This document shows positions 36,729-45,626 of a stretch of DNA of 64,000 nt, piece after piece. Made by a program: the position numbers and the translations under genes. The stretch covers positions 1,760,501 to 1,824,500 of the forward strand of contig NC_022524.1 of NCBI RefSeq assembly GCF_000473245.1. Direction: 5' to 3'. The notes below the pieces were generated by a model. It saw only the letters and a program-made list of their open reading frames with translations. It did not search any database and had not been told where the DNA came from. Source of the stretch: Bacillus infantis NRRL B-14911 (GTDB lineage: Bacteria; Bacillota; Bacilli; Bacillales; Cytobacillaceae). Numbering within the stretch: position 1 is the first letter of the stretch; the number at the start of each line of letters is the position of its first letter.

Positions 36729-37418
36729 ATGTTGCAAATAGTTAAACAATTGCTCATAACCCTGCTTCTTGCTGCAGCTGCTTTGCCGGGCCTTCAATCT
36801 GTGGCCCATGCAGAGCAGCTGAATAACAGCGTCAAAGACTGCTTTGAGCAGAAAGCGGGAGATTGCGCAGAGCCTGCAAAGGGAGCCGGCTCGGCTGCAA
36901 AGGAAGAAGGATCTGGCGGAGTTGGCATTAACAGCTGGGATATAGCCAAGATGATTTTTGCCACAGCATTTGTCATTGGCCTGCTGTACTTTCTGCTTAA
37001 ATTCATCAACAAAAAAAGCCGGAACTATAAATCTTCCCAGCTTGTCGAAAATCTCGGCGGCGCCTCGCTCGGAGCCAGCAAAAGCATTCAGATCATCAAA
37101 GTAGGCAGGCAGCTTCTTGTAGTGGGTGTGGGTGATAATATACAGCTGTTGAAAGAAATAGATGATGAAGAAGAATATCATCAGATCATCAATGATTATA
37201 ACAACAAAATGGAACAGCTTGTTCAGCCAAGCGATATTGTGACAAAAGTGATTCAAAGAGCAAAGGCAGCCAGAACGGAAAATGCGGCAATGTCAAAATC
37301 CGCTGAAGGCAGCAATGGCGATTTTCAGTCTGTCTTAAAAGGACAGCTGGAAGAGCTGAGCAGAGAGCGCAGGAAAATTCACCAGGAAATGGAGCAGAAG
37401 GGGCCTAAAGATCAATGA
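36729..37418 (+). CDS. fliZ: Flagellar biosynthetic protein FliO/FliZ
   Basis: This is the FliO-type export gate assembly factor, called FliZ in Bacillus. The 229-residue product has a signal peptide (cleavage likely after AHA at residue 28), a short extracellular stretch, one membrane helix (about 74-96, AKMIFATAFVIGLLYFLLKF) and a cytoplasmic beta domain (SIQIIKVGRQLLVVGVGDN). A charged tail follows. It overlaps fliP by four bases. Confidence 0.93.
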   Translation: MLQIVKQLLITLLLAAAALPGLQSVAHAEQLNNSVKDCFEQKAGDCAEPAKGAGSAAKEEGSGGVGINSWDIAKMIFATAFVIGLLYFLLKFINKKSRNYKSSQLVENLGGASLGASKSIQIIKVGRQLLVVGVGDNIQLLKEIDDEEEYHQIINDYNNKMEQLVQPSDIVTKVIQRAKAARTENAAMSKSAEGSNGDFQSVLKGQLEELSRERRKIHQEMEQKGPKDQ

Positions 37419-38080
37419 ATGAATTTATGGAATTTTTCAATGCGAGCTCCCCTGATAATGTATCCACTTCAGTAAAAATGCTCCTGCTGCTGACGGTTTT
37501 ATCGCTGGCGCCAAGCATATTGATTTTAATGACATGTTTCACCAGGATCATCATTGTTCTTTCTTTTGTCAGAACGGCGCTTGCTACCCAGCAAATGCCA
37601 CCCAACCAGGTGCTTGTAGGCCTCTCGCTTTTTTTGACATTCTTCATCATGGCACCCACCTTCCAGGAGGTTAATGAACAGGCGCTGACTCCGCTTTTTA
37701 ATGATGAAATCAATCTTGAACAGGCGTACGAAAAAGCTTCTGTCCCTTTCAAGGACTTTATGAGCGCCCATACAAGGCAGAAGGATTTAGCTTTGTTCCT
37801 GGAATATTCCGGTGCCGAAACGCCGGAATCCATACAGGATATTCCGCTGACAGCGCTGGTTCCGGCATTTGCCATCAGTGAGATAAAAACTGCTTTCCAG
37901 ATTGGATTTATGATTTTTATCCCTTTCCTAGTGATTGATATGATAGTGGCCAGTGTGCTTATGTCCATGGGGATGATGATGCTTCCGCCGGTCATGATAT
38001 CACTTCCGTTTAAAATTTTGCTGTTCGTTCTTGTGGATGGATGGTATCTCGTGGTCAAATCTTTACTACAAAGTTTTTAA
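37415..38080 (+). CDS. fliP: Flagellar type III export gate protein FliP
   Basis: FliP is the core of the FliP5Q4R1 export gate. The 221 residues start without a separate signal peptide extension. Hydrophobic helices flank conserved segments MTCFTRIIIVLSFVRTALAT and PAFAISEIKTAFQIGFMIFI, then MIVASVLMSMGMMMLPPVMI. The first ATG overlaps the fliZ stop. Confidence 0.97.
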   Translation: MNEFMEFFNASSPDNVSTSVKMLLLLTVLSLAPSILILMTCFTRIIIVLSFVRTALATQQMPPNQVLVGLSLFLTFFIMAPTFQEVNEQALTPLFNDEINLEQAYEKASVPFKDFMSAHTRQKDLALFLEYSGAETPESIQDIPLTALVPAFAISEIKTAFQIGFMIFIPFLVIDMIVASVLMSMGMMMLPPVMISLPFKILLFVLVDGWYLVVKSLLQSF

Positions 38081-38092
38081 GCAGGTGAATGA

Positions 38093-38362
38093 ATGAGTCC
38101 CGAAACAGTTATATCGATCGCAGAGCAAGGGATTATGAGTGTTTTATATATCAGCGGGCCGCTTTTGGTGCTTGCGCTTGTCGTGGGGCTGATTGTCAGC
38201 ATCTTTCAGGCGACCACCCAGATCCAGGAACAGACCTTGGCATTTGTGCCAAAGATCGTTGCTGTCCTTCTCGGTGTTGTTTTTTTCGGCCCTTGGATGC
38301 TCAGCCATATGCTTTCTTATACAAATGAAATATTTTCAAATCTGACTAGATTTGTAGGATGA
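38093..38362 (+). CDS. fliQ: Flagellar export gate protein FliQ
   Basis: An 89-residue protein with two membrane helices (about 16-38 and 54-76). Family residues are IVSIFQATTQIQEQTLAFVP followed by KIVAV. It has an AGGTGA ribosome binding site and lies in the standard fliP-fliQ-fliR order. Confidence 0.96.
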   Translation: MSPETVISIAEQGIMSVLYISGPLLVLALVVGLIVSIFQATTQIQEQTLAFVPKIVAVLLGVVFFGPWMLSHMLSYTNEIFSNLTRFVG

Positions 38363-38366
38363 TGAC

Positions 38367-39149
38367 ATGCTAGATTTACTTCCGGCGTTTCCTGCTTTTT
38401 TACTGATATTTGTAAGAGTGACTTCCTTCTTTCTTCTGATGCCGCTTTTTTCTTACCGGTCAATCCCTAATACCCATAAAATTGGCTTGGGCTTTTTTCT
38501 GGCCTGGATCATCTTTTATGCGGCGGATGCCCCGGCATTTGAAATTAATGGTGCCTATTATTTGCTGATTATGAAAGAAGCACTGGTTGGGCTTGTCATA
38601 GGCTTTATATCATATTTAATCCTTTCGGCCATTCAAATAGCAGGCGGTTTGATCGACTTTCAGATGGGTTTCGCCATCGCCAATGTAATTGATCCGCAAA
38701 CAGGTGCGCAAAGCCCGCTCATGGGCCAGTATTTATACACGATATCTCTGTTTTTCCTCCTGATGGTCAATGGGCATCATCTGCTCATTGATGGTATTTT
38801 CTACAGCTATCAGGCTATACCGCTCGACCAGCCGTGGATCCCGTTCGGGGATGAAGGTATGGCTGAATATATGCTGCGGGCCTTTAATTCGATGTTCATA
38901 TCGGCATTCCAGATGTCTGTGCCGGTGGTCGGGTGTCTGTTCCTTGTGGATGTGGCGCTCGGAATTGTAGCAAGGACCGTTCCCCAGCTGAATGTGTTTG
39001 TAGTCGGAATTCCGCTGAAAATCGGCGTCAGCTTCATTGTTCTTGTTGCTGTTATGAGTGTCCTGCTCTATGTAGTCTCGCAGCTTTTCGGCGCGATGGC
39101 CAGTACAATGAAAGGCCTGATGGATCTGATAGGGGGAGCGTCCGGATGA
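38367..39149 (+). CDS. fliR: Flagellar export gate protein FliR
   Basis: FliR is the third gate subunit, with 260 residues and several membrane helices. Conserved features include FLLIFVRVTSFFLLMPLFSY near the N-terminus and GGLIDFQMGFAIANVIDPQT in the middle. The ATG lies four bases after the fliQ stop. The stop overlaps the flhB start (ATGA). Confidence 0.96.
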   Translation: MLDLLPAFPAFLLIFVRVTSFFLLMPLFSYRSIPNTHKIGLGFFLAWIIFYAADAPAFEINGAYYLLIMKEALVGLVIGFISYLILSAIQIAGGLIDFQMGFAIANVIDPQTGAQSPLMGQYLYTISLFFLLMVNGHHLLIDGIFYSYQAIPLDQPWIPFGDEGMAEYMLRAFNSMFISAFQMSVPVVGCLFLVDVALGIVARTVPQLNVFVVGIPLKIGVSFIVLVAVMSVLLYVVSQLFGAMASTMKGLMDLIGGASG

Positions 39150-40228
39150 ATAGGATCAGGCTTGATTTACAGTTTTTCAGCGGGGAGAAGACAGAAAAGG
39201 CCACCCCTAAGAAGCGTCAGGACTCCCGTAAAAAAGGGCAGGTTGCCAAAAGCCAGGATGTCAATACAGCCTTGGTTCTGCTGGCTGTATTCCTGTTTCT
39301 CCTTTTTGCAGGCGGATATTTAAAAAATATCATCATGTATTTGCTGACGCACTCTTTTCAGGAATTTATGCTCATGGAACTGACCGAGAGCAATGTACAG
39401 GCCATTTTCCTTGCAGTCATGAAGGAATTGGCTTTGTTTCTGGGACCGGTCATGCTGATTGCCATGATTGCCGGGGCAGCGGCCAATTATATGCAGGTTG
39501 GATTTTTATTTTCAACCGAAGCCATTCAGTTTAAGCTGGAAAAAATCGATCCTATCAAAGGATTTAAAAGAATTTTTTCAATGAGGGCCATTGTGGAGCT
39601 GCTGAAGTCGGTCTTAAAGATCGGATTTGTCGGTGCGGTCACATTTGTGGTTTTATGGATGCGGATTGACGAGATCCTGATGCTTTCACAAAAATCCCCG
39701 GGGGCGGCACTGATCATTTTGGCCAGTCTTACCGTGCAGATGGGCTTATTTGCATCAGCTGCGCTTCTCTTTTTATCTGTCCTGGATTATCTCTATCAGA
39801 AGTATGATTTCGAGAAAAACATCCGGATGTCCAAGCAGGACATAAAAGATGAATATAAAAACATTGAAGGCGATCCTTTGATCAAGTCAAAGATCAAGCA
39901 GAAGCAAAGAGAAATGGCGATGAGCCGCATGATGCAGGAAGTGCCGAACGCCGATGTCGTCATCACCAATCCTACCCACTTTGCCATTGCCCTGAAGTAT
40001 GATGAAGAAAAGCAGGATGCACCGTATGTGGTGGCAAAAGGCGCAGATTATGTTGCACAGAAAATCAAATATATAGCCAAAGAAAATGAGGTAATTACGG
40101 TGGAGAACAGGCCGCTGGCAAGGGCTCTGTACAGCCAGACCGAAATCGGCAGCACCATACCTGAGGAGTTTTTTAAAACGGTTGCGGAAATCCTTGCGTA
40201 TGTATACCGCACCAAGAACAAAATGTAA
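39146..40228 (+). CDS. flhB: Flagellar export specificity switch protein FlhB
   Basis: FlhB switches the export gate from rod/hook to filament substrates. The start is ATG 39146 overlapping fliR (360 residues, MNRIRLDLQFFSGEKTEKAT). A longer frame reading into fliR was rejected. Four membrane helices lie at about 35-210. The autocleavage site NPTH is present in VVITNPTHFAIAL. The C-terminal domain resembles YlqH. A 242-base gap with a repeat element follows. Confidence 0.97.
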   Translation: MNRIRLDLQFFSGEKTEKATPKKRQDSRKKGQVAKSQDVNTALVLLAVFLFLLFAGGYLKNIIMYLLTHSFQEFMLMELTESNVQAIFLAVMKELALFLGPVMLIAMIAGAAANYMQVGFLFSTEAIQFKLEKIDPIKGFKRIFSMRAIVELLKSVLKIGFVGAVTFVVLWMRIDEILMLSQKSPGAALIILASLTVQMGLFASAALLFLSVLDYLYQKYDFEKNIRMSKQDIKDEYKNIEGDPLIKSKIKQKQREMAMSRMMQEVPNADVVITNPTHFAIALKYDEEKQDAPYVVAKGADYVAQKIKYIAKENEVITVENRPLARALYSQTEIGSTIPEEFFKTVAEILAYVYRTKNKM

Positions 40229-40310
40229 GCAGCAGCGAAGAGGCCTGAAAAGTCCGGCCATGATGACGCTTCTGAATAGAGCGGAGTCCTTCGTCTGCGT
40301 TCCATCGAAC

Positions 40311-40455
40311 CAAGTGCCTTACGCATTTCTAAATTGTCCAGCTCCAGGCACTAGCCCCTCGAGGTCTTAAGCCACATAAGGACGGGAGGAAGAACGCCTC
40401 CCATCCTTATGCGTCTTAAGCTTGTCGGGGCTGAACAAGTGCCTTACGCATTTCT
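40311..40455 (+). repeat. Intergenic hairpin repeat flanked by 20-bp direct repeats (flhB-flhA)
   Basis: The 20-mer CAAGTGCCTTACGCATTTCT occurs at 40311-40330 and again at 40436-40455. Between them is a long imperfect inverted repeat: AGGCACT/AGTGCCT outermost, then AGCCCC/GGGGCT, CTTAAG/CTTAAG and CATAAGGA-GGGAGG/CCTCCC-TCCTTATG, closing on a short loop near 40391-40396. It closely resembles a dispersed intergenic repeat that I recall from many Bacillaceae genomes. It sits within the operon, just before the flhA ribosome binding site, so it will be transcribed as a very stable stem. Confidence 0.8.
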
Positions 40456-40470
40456 GTTAGGAGAGAGATT

Positions 40471-42507
40471 ATGTCTGGTAGAGATTTATCGGTTGTTGTC
40501 AGTGTCATCCTGATTGTCGCCATGCTTATCATACCATTTCCATCGTGGCTGTTAAGCATCCTGATCATCATGAATATATCACTGGCGCTTCTCGTTTTGC
40601 TGATATCCATGAATATGAATGAACCGCTGCAGTTTTCCATTTTTCCATCGCTCCTGCTGCTGCTGACATTATTCAGGCTTGGACTGAATGTATCCACGAC
40701 CCGATCTATTTTATCAAAAGGTGAAGCAGGCGGTGTCGTTGAGACGTTCGGGACATTCGTTGTCGGCGGGAATGTAATAGTAGGGATGGTTGTTTTCCTT
40801 ATCCTGATTATTATCCAATTTATCGTTATAACAAAAGGTTCTGAGCGTGTTTCAGAGGTTGCAGCAAGATTTACGCTCGATGCAATGCCAGGAAAGCAGA
40901 TGAGCATCGATGCTGATCTGAATGCGGGGATGATTTCTGAGCATGAAGCAAGGGAAAGACGGGAAAAGGTCAGCCGGGAAGCTGATTTCTACGGCTCGAT
41001 GGATGGTGCGAGCAAATTTGTAAAAGGGGACAGCATAGCCGGGATCATCATTGTCCTGATCAACCTTATATTCGGGATTGTCATTGGCATGATGCAGCAG
41101 GGACTCGGCTTCGCTGATGCGGCCAGCCGCTATTCGCTGCTGACAGTGGGTGACGGGATCGTCAGCCAGATCCCTGCATTGCTTATTTCAACCGCGACAG
41201 GAATTGTCGTGACCCGGGCAGCATCCGAAGGGAATCTGGGCAAGGATATTACTTCACAGATACTCGCATACCCAAAGATGCTGTATGTAACCGGAGCGAC
41301 AATATTCCTGCTTGGACTGTTTACGCCTATCAGCAATATCCTTACTTTCCCGATTGCCGGATTGTTTGCTTTTGGCGGATTTATGTTATCAAGGGTGAAG
41401 GAGCCTGATAAAGAGCAGCTTCAGGAGATAGAGGAAGAGCTGGAAACAGATGAAATGAAGAGTCCTGAAAGTGTGGTCAGCCTTCTGAATGTGGACCCCA
41501 TTGAATTCGAGTTTGGCTATGGGCTTATCCCGCTTGCAGACGCCAATCAGGGCGGAGACCTTCTTGACAGGATCGTGATGATCCGGAGGCAGCTTGCAAT
41601 TGAACTGGGGCTGGTCATTCCTGTGGTGAGAATCAGGGATAATATCCAGCTGCAGCCGAATGAATACAGGCTGAAGATTAAAGGAAATGAAATGGCCCGC
41701 GGTGAGCTGCTGCTTGACCACTATCTGGCCATGAGCCCCGGGATTGAAGATGACAGCATCGACGGGATTGATACGGTCGAGCCTTCCTTTGGGCTTCCAG
41801 CCAAATGGATAACAGAGGAAACGAAAGAGCAGGCAGAAATTTTTGGCTACACGGTAGTGGACCCCCCTTCGGTCGTCTCTACCCATATTACTGAAATCAT
41901 CAAAGCGAACGCCTATGATCTGCTCGGAAGGCAGGAGACAAAGCAGCTGATTGACCATCTGAAGGAAAGCTACCCGATCCTTGCAGACGAAGTCACGCCA
42001 AATCCATTGTCAGTTGGCGAAGTTCAAAAGGTATTGGCCAAGCTGCTTAAGGAGAATGTTTCTATCCGCAACCTGCCGATCATTTTTGAAACGCTGGCTG
42101 ATTTTGGAAAAGTGACATCTGATACAGATCTGCTCACTGAATATGTAAGGCAGGCGCTGGCCCGCCAGATCACCAACCAGTATTCCGCACAGGGCGATTC
42201 ACTGAAAGTTGTGACATTGTCAGGGAAAATTGAAAAGCTGATAGCAGAAGGCATCCAGCAGACTGAGCATGGGAATTATCTTTCAATGGATCCGGCTGTT
42301 TCACAAAGCATCCTGGAATCGATCGCTTCCCAGGTGGAGCAGCTTTCCATCATGGACCAGTCGCCTATCGTTCTTTGCTCGCCAGCCGTTAGGATGTATG
42401 TGAGACAATTGACAGAACGGTATTTCCCGCTCGTGCCGATCCTTTCCTATAATGAATTGGAAGCAAATGTAGAAGTACAAAGTGTAGGGGTGGTGAACAT
42501 CGATTGA
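40471..42507 (+). CDS. flhA: Flagellar export gate protein FlhA
   Basis: FlhA is the nonameric export gate and proton-driven exporter. The 678 residues have about eight N-terminal membrane helices (to about 310), with the FHIPEP family region RFTLDAMPGKQMSIDADLNA. A cytoplasmic domain binds chaperones and ends near YNELEANVEVQSVGVVNID. TTAGGAGAG precedes the ATG. flhF starts inside its stop codon. Confidence 0.97.
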   Translation: MSGRDLSVVVSVILIVAMLIIPFPSWLLSILIIMNISLALLVLLISMNMNEPLQFSIFPSLLLLLTLFRLGLNVSTTRSILSKGEAGGVVETFGTFVVGGNVIVGMVVFLILIIIQFIVITKGSERVSEVAARFTLDAMPGKQMSIDADLNAGMISEHEARERREKVSREADFYGSMDGASKFVKGDSIAGIIIVLINLIFGIVIGMMQQGLGFADAASRYSLLTVGDGIVSQIPALLISTATGIVVTRAASEGNLGKDITSQILAYPKMLYVTGATIFLLGLFTPISNILTFPIAGLFAFGGFMLSRVKEPDKEQLQEIEEELETDEMKSPESVVSLLNVDPIEFEFGYGLIPLADANQGGDLLDRIVMIRRQLAIELGLVIPVVRIRDNIQLQPNEYRLKIKGNEMARGELLLDHYLAMSPGIEDDSIDGIDTVEPSFGLPAKWITEETKEQAEIFGYTVVDPPSVVSTHITEIIKANAYDLLGRQETKQLIDHLKESYPILADEVTPNPLSVGEVQKVLAKLLKENVSIRNLPIIFETLADFGKVTSDTDLLTEYVRQALARQITNQYSAQGDSLKVVTLSGKIEKLIAEGIQQTEHGNYLSMDPAVSQSILESIASQVEQLSIMDQSPIVLCSPAVRMYVRQLTERYFPLVPILSYNELEANVEVQSVGVVNID

Positions 42508-43649
42508 AAGTAAAAAAATTCACGGCACCTTCAATGCCTGAAGCAATGAAAATCATCCGCGAAGAGCTTGGCAGCGATGCAGTCATCCTGAATTCCAAAA
42601 TGGTGCAGACAAACGGATTCCTAGGGTTTTTCAAGAAAAGGAATATTGAAGTCATTGCAGCAATAGATCCTGAGCCCAGCCAGCCTAAGGAAGTATTAAA
42701 AGAAAAAATGATCGAGCCTCCGCCTGTAAAGGCAGCTGAATTTTTTCCAAAAGCAGGGGGACCTTCTTCGGAAGAACTGGCAGCGGAAATCCGGGAGCTT
42801 AAGCGTTTAATGCAGCAGTCTTCTTCTGGAGGAAGCTTAAGAGCCCAATCTTCCCTGCCGCTTCCGCTCAAGAAAGTGCAGGAAGAGCTGGCAGGACAGG
42901 AAGTGGAACCTTCAATCATTGAAGAGCTTATGGAAAAGCTTTTGGTAAAATGGTATAAATCTGACTTAGAACCTGATTTTAACAAGATTAATAGCTGGCT
43001 GAGGGAACTTTTGACGGCAAAGCTCGAAACAGCCCAATATGGCGGAATTGCGTTTGATCACAAAATCATTAACTTTGTCGGACCTACAGGCGTTGGCAAA
43101 ACAACTACTCTGGCTAAAATAGCTGCTGAATGTGTGATAAAGCAAAAGAAAAAAACGGCCTTCATCACTACAGACACGTATAGAATCGCTGCCATCGACC
43201 AGCTGAAAACATATGCAGATATACTCGATGTGCCTATGGAAGTATGCTATACAGAGGAAGATTTCAAGGCTGCAGTGGACACTTTCAAGGACTTTGAGGT
43301 CATTTTGATTGATACAGCGGGACGCAATTTCCGCAACCCGAAATATGTCCAGGAGCTTAAAAGCCTGCTTGAGGCAGAAAGCAGCCAGACCTATCTGGTC
43401 CTATCGTTAACATCCAAGCAAAGGGATATGGAAGAAACAATCAAACAATTTTCAGTAGTGGACATTAACAGGTTCATATTCACAAAAGCAGATGAAACGT
43501 CGACCTTTGGACCGCTGCTCAACATAATTGATAAAACAGGAAAAGGGGCAGCCTATCTGACTACCGGCCAAAATGTCCCGGATGATCTTGTGCCCGCCGG
43601 CCCGAAAACAATAGCCGGGGCGATAATGGGAGAATCAAAGTATGAATGA
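42504..43649 (+). CDS. flhF: Flagellar SRP-like GTPase FlhF
   Basis: FlhF is a signal recognition particle-type GTPase that sets the place and number of flagella. The TTG start overlaps the flhA stop. The 381 residues begin MKVKKFTAPSMPEAMKIIRE, then a variable B region, an N domain (about 100-180) and a G domain with [10 protein letters not shown] at about 193-202 and LIDTAGRNFRNP. The family is paralogous to Ffh at the start of this window. It overlaps flhG by eight bases. Confidence 0.96.
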   Translation: MKVKKFTAPSMPEAMKIIREELGSDAVILNSKMVQTNGFLGFFKKRNIEVIAAIDPEPSQPKEVLKEKMIEPPPVKAAEFFPKAGGPSSEELAAEIRELKRLMQQSSSGGSLRAQSSLPLPLKKVQEELAGQEVEPSIIEELMEKLLVKWYKSDLEPDFNKINSWLRELLTAKLETAQYGGIAFDHKIINFVGPTGVGKTTTLAKIAAECVIKQKKKTAFITTDTYRIAAIDQLKTYADILDVPMEVCYTEEDFKAAVDTFKDFEVILIDTAGRNFRNPKYVQELKSLLEAESSQTYLVLSLTSKQRDMEETIKQFSVVDINRFIFTKADETSTFGPLLNIIDKTGKGAAYLTTGQNVPDDLVPAGPKTIAGAIMGESKYE

Positions 43650-44514
43650 CCAGGCAGAACAGCTTAGAAGGAAACTGAGGAACGGGGAAGATAAGGCTTC
43701 AGCAAAGACTATCGCTGTAATAAGCGGGAAAGGAGGAGTAGGGAAATCGAATTTTTCCCTGAACTTCTCCCTTTCACTCCAGGAAAAAGGGCATGATGTT
43801 CTGCTGCTGGATCTTGATATCGGAATGGGGAATATAGATGTCCTGCTTGGCCTTGCTTCTCCTTATTCGGCTGCAGACTATTTTGCAGGCAATGCTTCAC
43901 TCGAGAAAATCATTTCAGTGGGACCGCATGGACTCCATTACATAGCAGGGGGAACAGGCCTTTCTCAGCTGGCCGAGATCTCAGCACCGGTGCTTGACCA
44001 ATTTTTCTTGGATTTCTCGGAGCTGTTTTCTAAATATGAATATATCATTCTGGATATGGGTGCGGGAATCAGCAGCCAATCTCTTCATTTTATTTTATCC
44101 GTGAATGAACTGATAGCAGTGACAACCCCTGAGCCGACTTCTTTGACCGATGCTTATGCTGCTTTGAAGTTCATCCATCTCAGGGACAATAAGATGCCGA
44201 TTAGTATAGTCGTCAATAAAGCAGAAACAGAGAAGGAAGCAGCCTCGGCGTTTAACAGGATATCACAAGTAATGGAAAGCTTCCTGGGAAAAAGGGTCAC
44301 AAGGCTTGGCGCTGTTCCTGATGACCGCAGCGTTCAGCAGGCCGTCAGGAAGCAGACCCCTTATCTGCTTTATAAAAGAAGCTCGGCAGCTTCAAGGGCC
44401 ACTCTTGACATTGCTGATTTTTTCCTGCAGCAGAACGGGAAGCAGCAGGCTGATGGGAAGGTTCCCTTTATGTCGCGGCTTAAGCAATTGCTTTTTGAAA
44501 AGGGGCGGAGCTAA
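43642..44514 (+). CDS. flhG: MinD-like ATPase FlhG (YlxH)
   Basis: FlhG controls flagellar number and position and stimulates the FlhF GTPase. The deviant Walker A motif SGKGGVGKS lies at about 28-36. The N-terminal segment (DQAEQLRRKLRN) corresponds to the FlhF-activating peptide. DLDIGMGNIDVLLG is the MinD/ParA switch region. The C-terminal amphipathic helix (LKQLLFEKG) may bind membrane. The protein has 290 residues. Confidence 0.96.
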   Translation: MNDQAEQLRRKLRNGEDKASAKTIAVISGKGGVGKSNFSLNFSLSLQEKGHDVLLLDLDIGMGNIDVLLGLASPYSAADYFAGNASLEKIISVGPHGLHYIAGGTGLSQLAEISAPVLDQFFLDFSELFSKYEYIILDMGAGISSQSLHFILSVNELIAVTTPEPTSLTDAYAALKFIHLRDNKMPISIVVNKAETEKEAASAFNRISQVMESFLGKRVTRLGAVPDDRSVQQAVRKQTPYLLYKRSSAASRATLDIADFFLQQNGKQQADGKVPFMSRLKQLLFEKGRS

Positions 44515-45606
44515 ATGGGCAAGATCAATGTACTCGTAGTGGATGACTCTGCTTTTATGAGAAAGCTTATCTCTGACTTCCTCTCTGAGAATGAACAAAT
44601 CAATATATGCGGAACCGCTAAAGATGGGGAAGATGCTTTAAGGAAGATTGAGGAATTGAAGCCGGATGTCGTTACCATGGATGTGGAAATGCCGAAGCTT
44701 AATGGACTTGATGCATTAAAGAGAATCATGGAAGTTCATCCCCTTCCTGTCGTCATGCTGGCCAGTGCCACCAAAGAAGGCGCAGAAAAGACAATGAACA
44801 GCATCCAGCTCGGAGCTGCCGATTTTATCTCAAAGCCTTCAGGTTCTATTTCACTGGACTTGTTCAAAATTAAACAGGAGCTTGCAGAGAAGGTCATTGC
44901 TGCAAGCAGGATATCAGCTGCCAAACTGGCAGACAAGCCTTTATATGGAAAAAATACTATTAAGCTATACGAAAATTATAGTAAAATAGAACCAGAGACT
45001 TTCGGACCGCCCCTCAAGCCAGGCAGCCTGCCCGCAGCAGACAAGCTTGTGTGCATCGGTACCTCAACCGGCGGGCCGAGAGCGCTTCAAAAGGTGTTTT
45101 CCAAGCTTCCAGGGACCCTGGATGCACCAGTGCTTGTTGTCCAGCATATGCCTCCAGGCTTTACCAAGTCATTGGCTGACAGGCTGGATCTCTTGTCGGA
45201 GCTGTGTGTAAAAGAAGCCGAGCACGGCGAATTGCTGAAAAAAGGGACAGCTTACATAGCGCCCGGGGGCCTTCACCTGACAGTACAGCAGACGAAAGCC
45301 GGCTTGATGGCGGTCTTAAGTGAAGCTGCGCCGGTCAATGGGCACAGGCCATCAGTAGATATACTGTTTGAGTCGGCAAGCATGATTGAAAATTGCCATA
45401 AAATCGCTGTAATCCTGACTGGCATGGGTTCAGACGGGACAAAAGACTTATCAGCAATCAAGAGCAAAGGAAATGCTTCTGCTATTGCAGAATCAAAAGA
45501 TTCAGCGATTGTATTCGGAATGCCGAGGACGGCAATAGAAACCGGGCTTGTCGATAAAGTTGCGAATATAGAAGAAATTGCTGAAAAAATAAAGAGCTAT
45601 GTTTAA
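44515..45606 (+). CDS. cheB: Chemotaxis protein-glutamate methylesterase CheB
   Basis: CheB removes methyl groups from chemoreceptors when phosphorylated by CheA. The receiver domain has D10, D11 and D56 (VVTMDVEMP). The esterase domain carries the catalytic serine in IGTSTGGPRAL, the histidine in VVQHMPPGFT and the aspartate region in TGMGSDGTKDL. At 363 residues it has the standard length. The ATG directly follows the flhG stop. Confidence 0.97.
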   Translation: MGKINVLVVDDSAFMRKLISDFLSENEQINICGTAKDGEDALRKIEELKPDVVTMDVEMPKLNGLDALKRIMEVHPLPVVMLASATKEGAEKTMNSIQLGAADFISKPSGSISLDLFKIKQELAEKVIAASRISAAKLADKPLYGKNTIKLYENYSKIEPETFGPPLKPGSLPAADKLVCIGTSTGGPRALQKVFSKLPGTLDAPVLVVQHMPPGFTKSLADRLDLLSELCVKEAEHGELLKKGTAYIAPGGLHLTVQQTKAGLMAVLSEAAPVNGHRPSVDILFESASMIENCHKIAVILTGMGSDGTKDLSAIKSKGNASAIAESKDSAIVFGMPRTAIETGLVDKVANIEEIAEKIKSYV

Positions 45607-45626
45607 TTCAGAGGGGTGAAAGCGCC

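Noticed and set aside
40311-40455. CRISPR-like repeat (two identical 20-mers)
   Set aside because: Only two copies, about 105 bases apart, with an inverted repeat between them; no array or cas gene.
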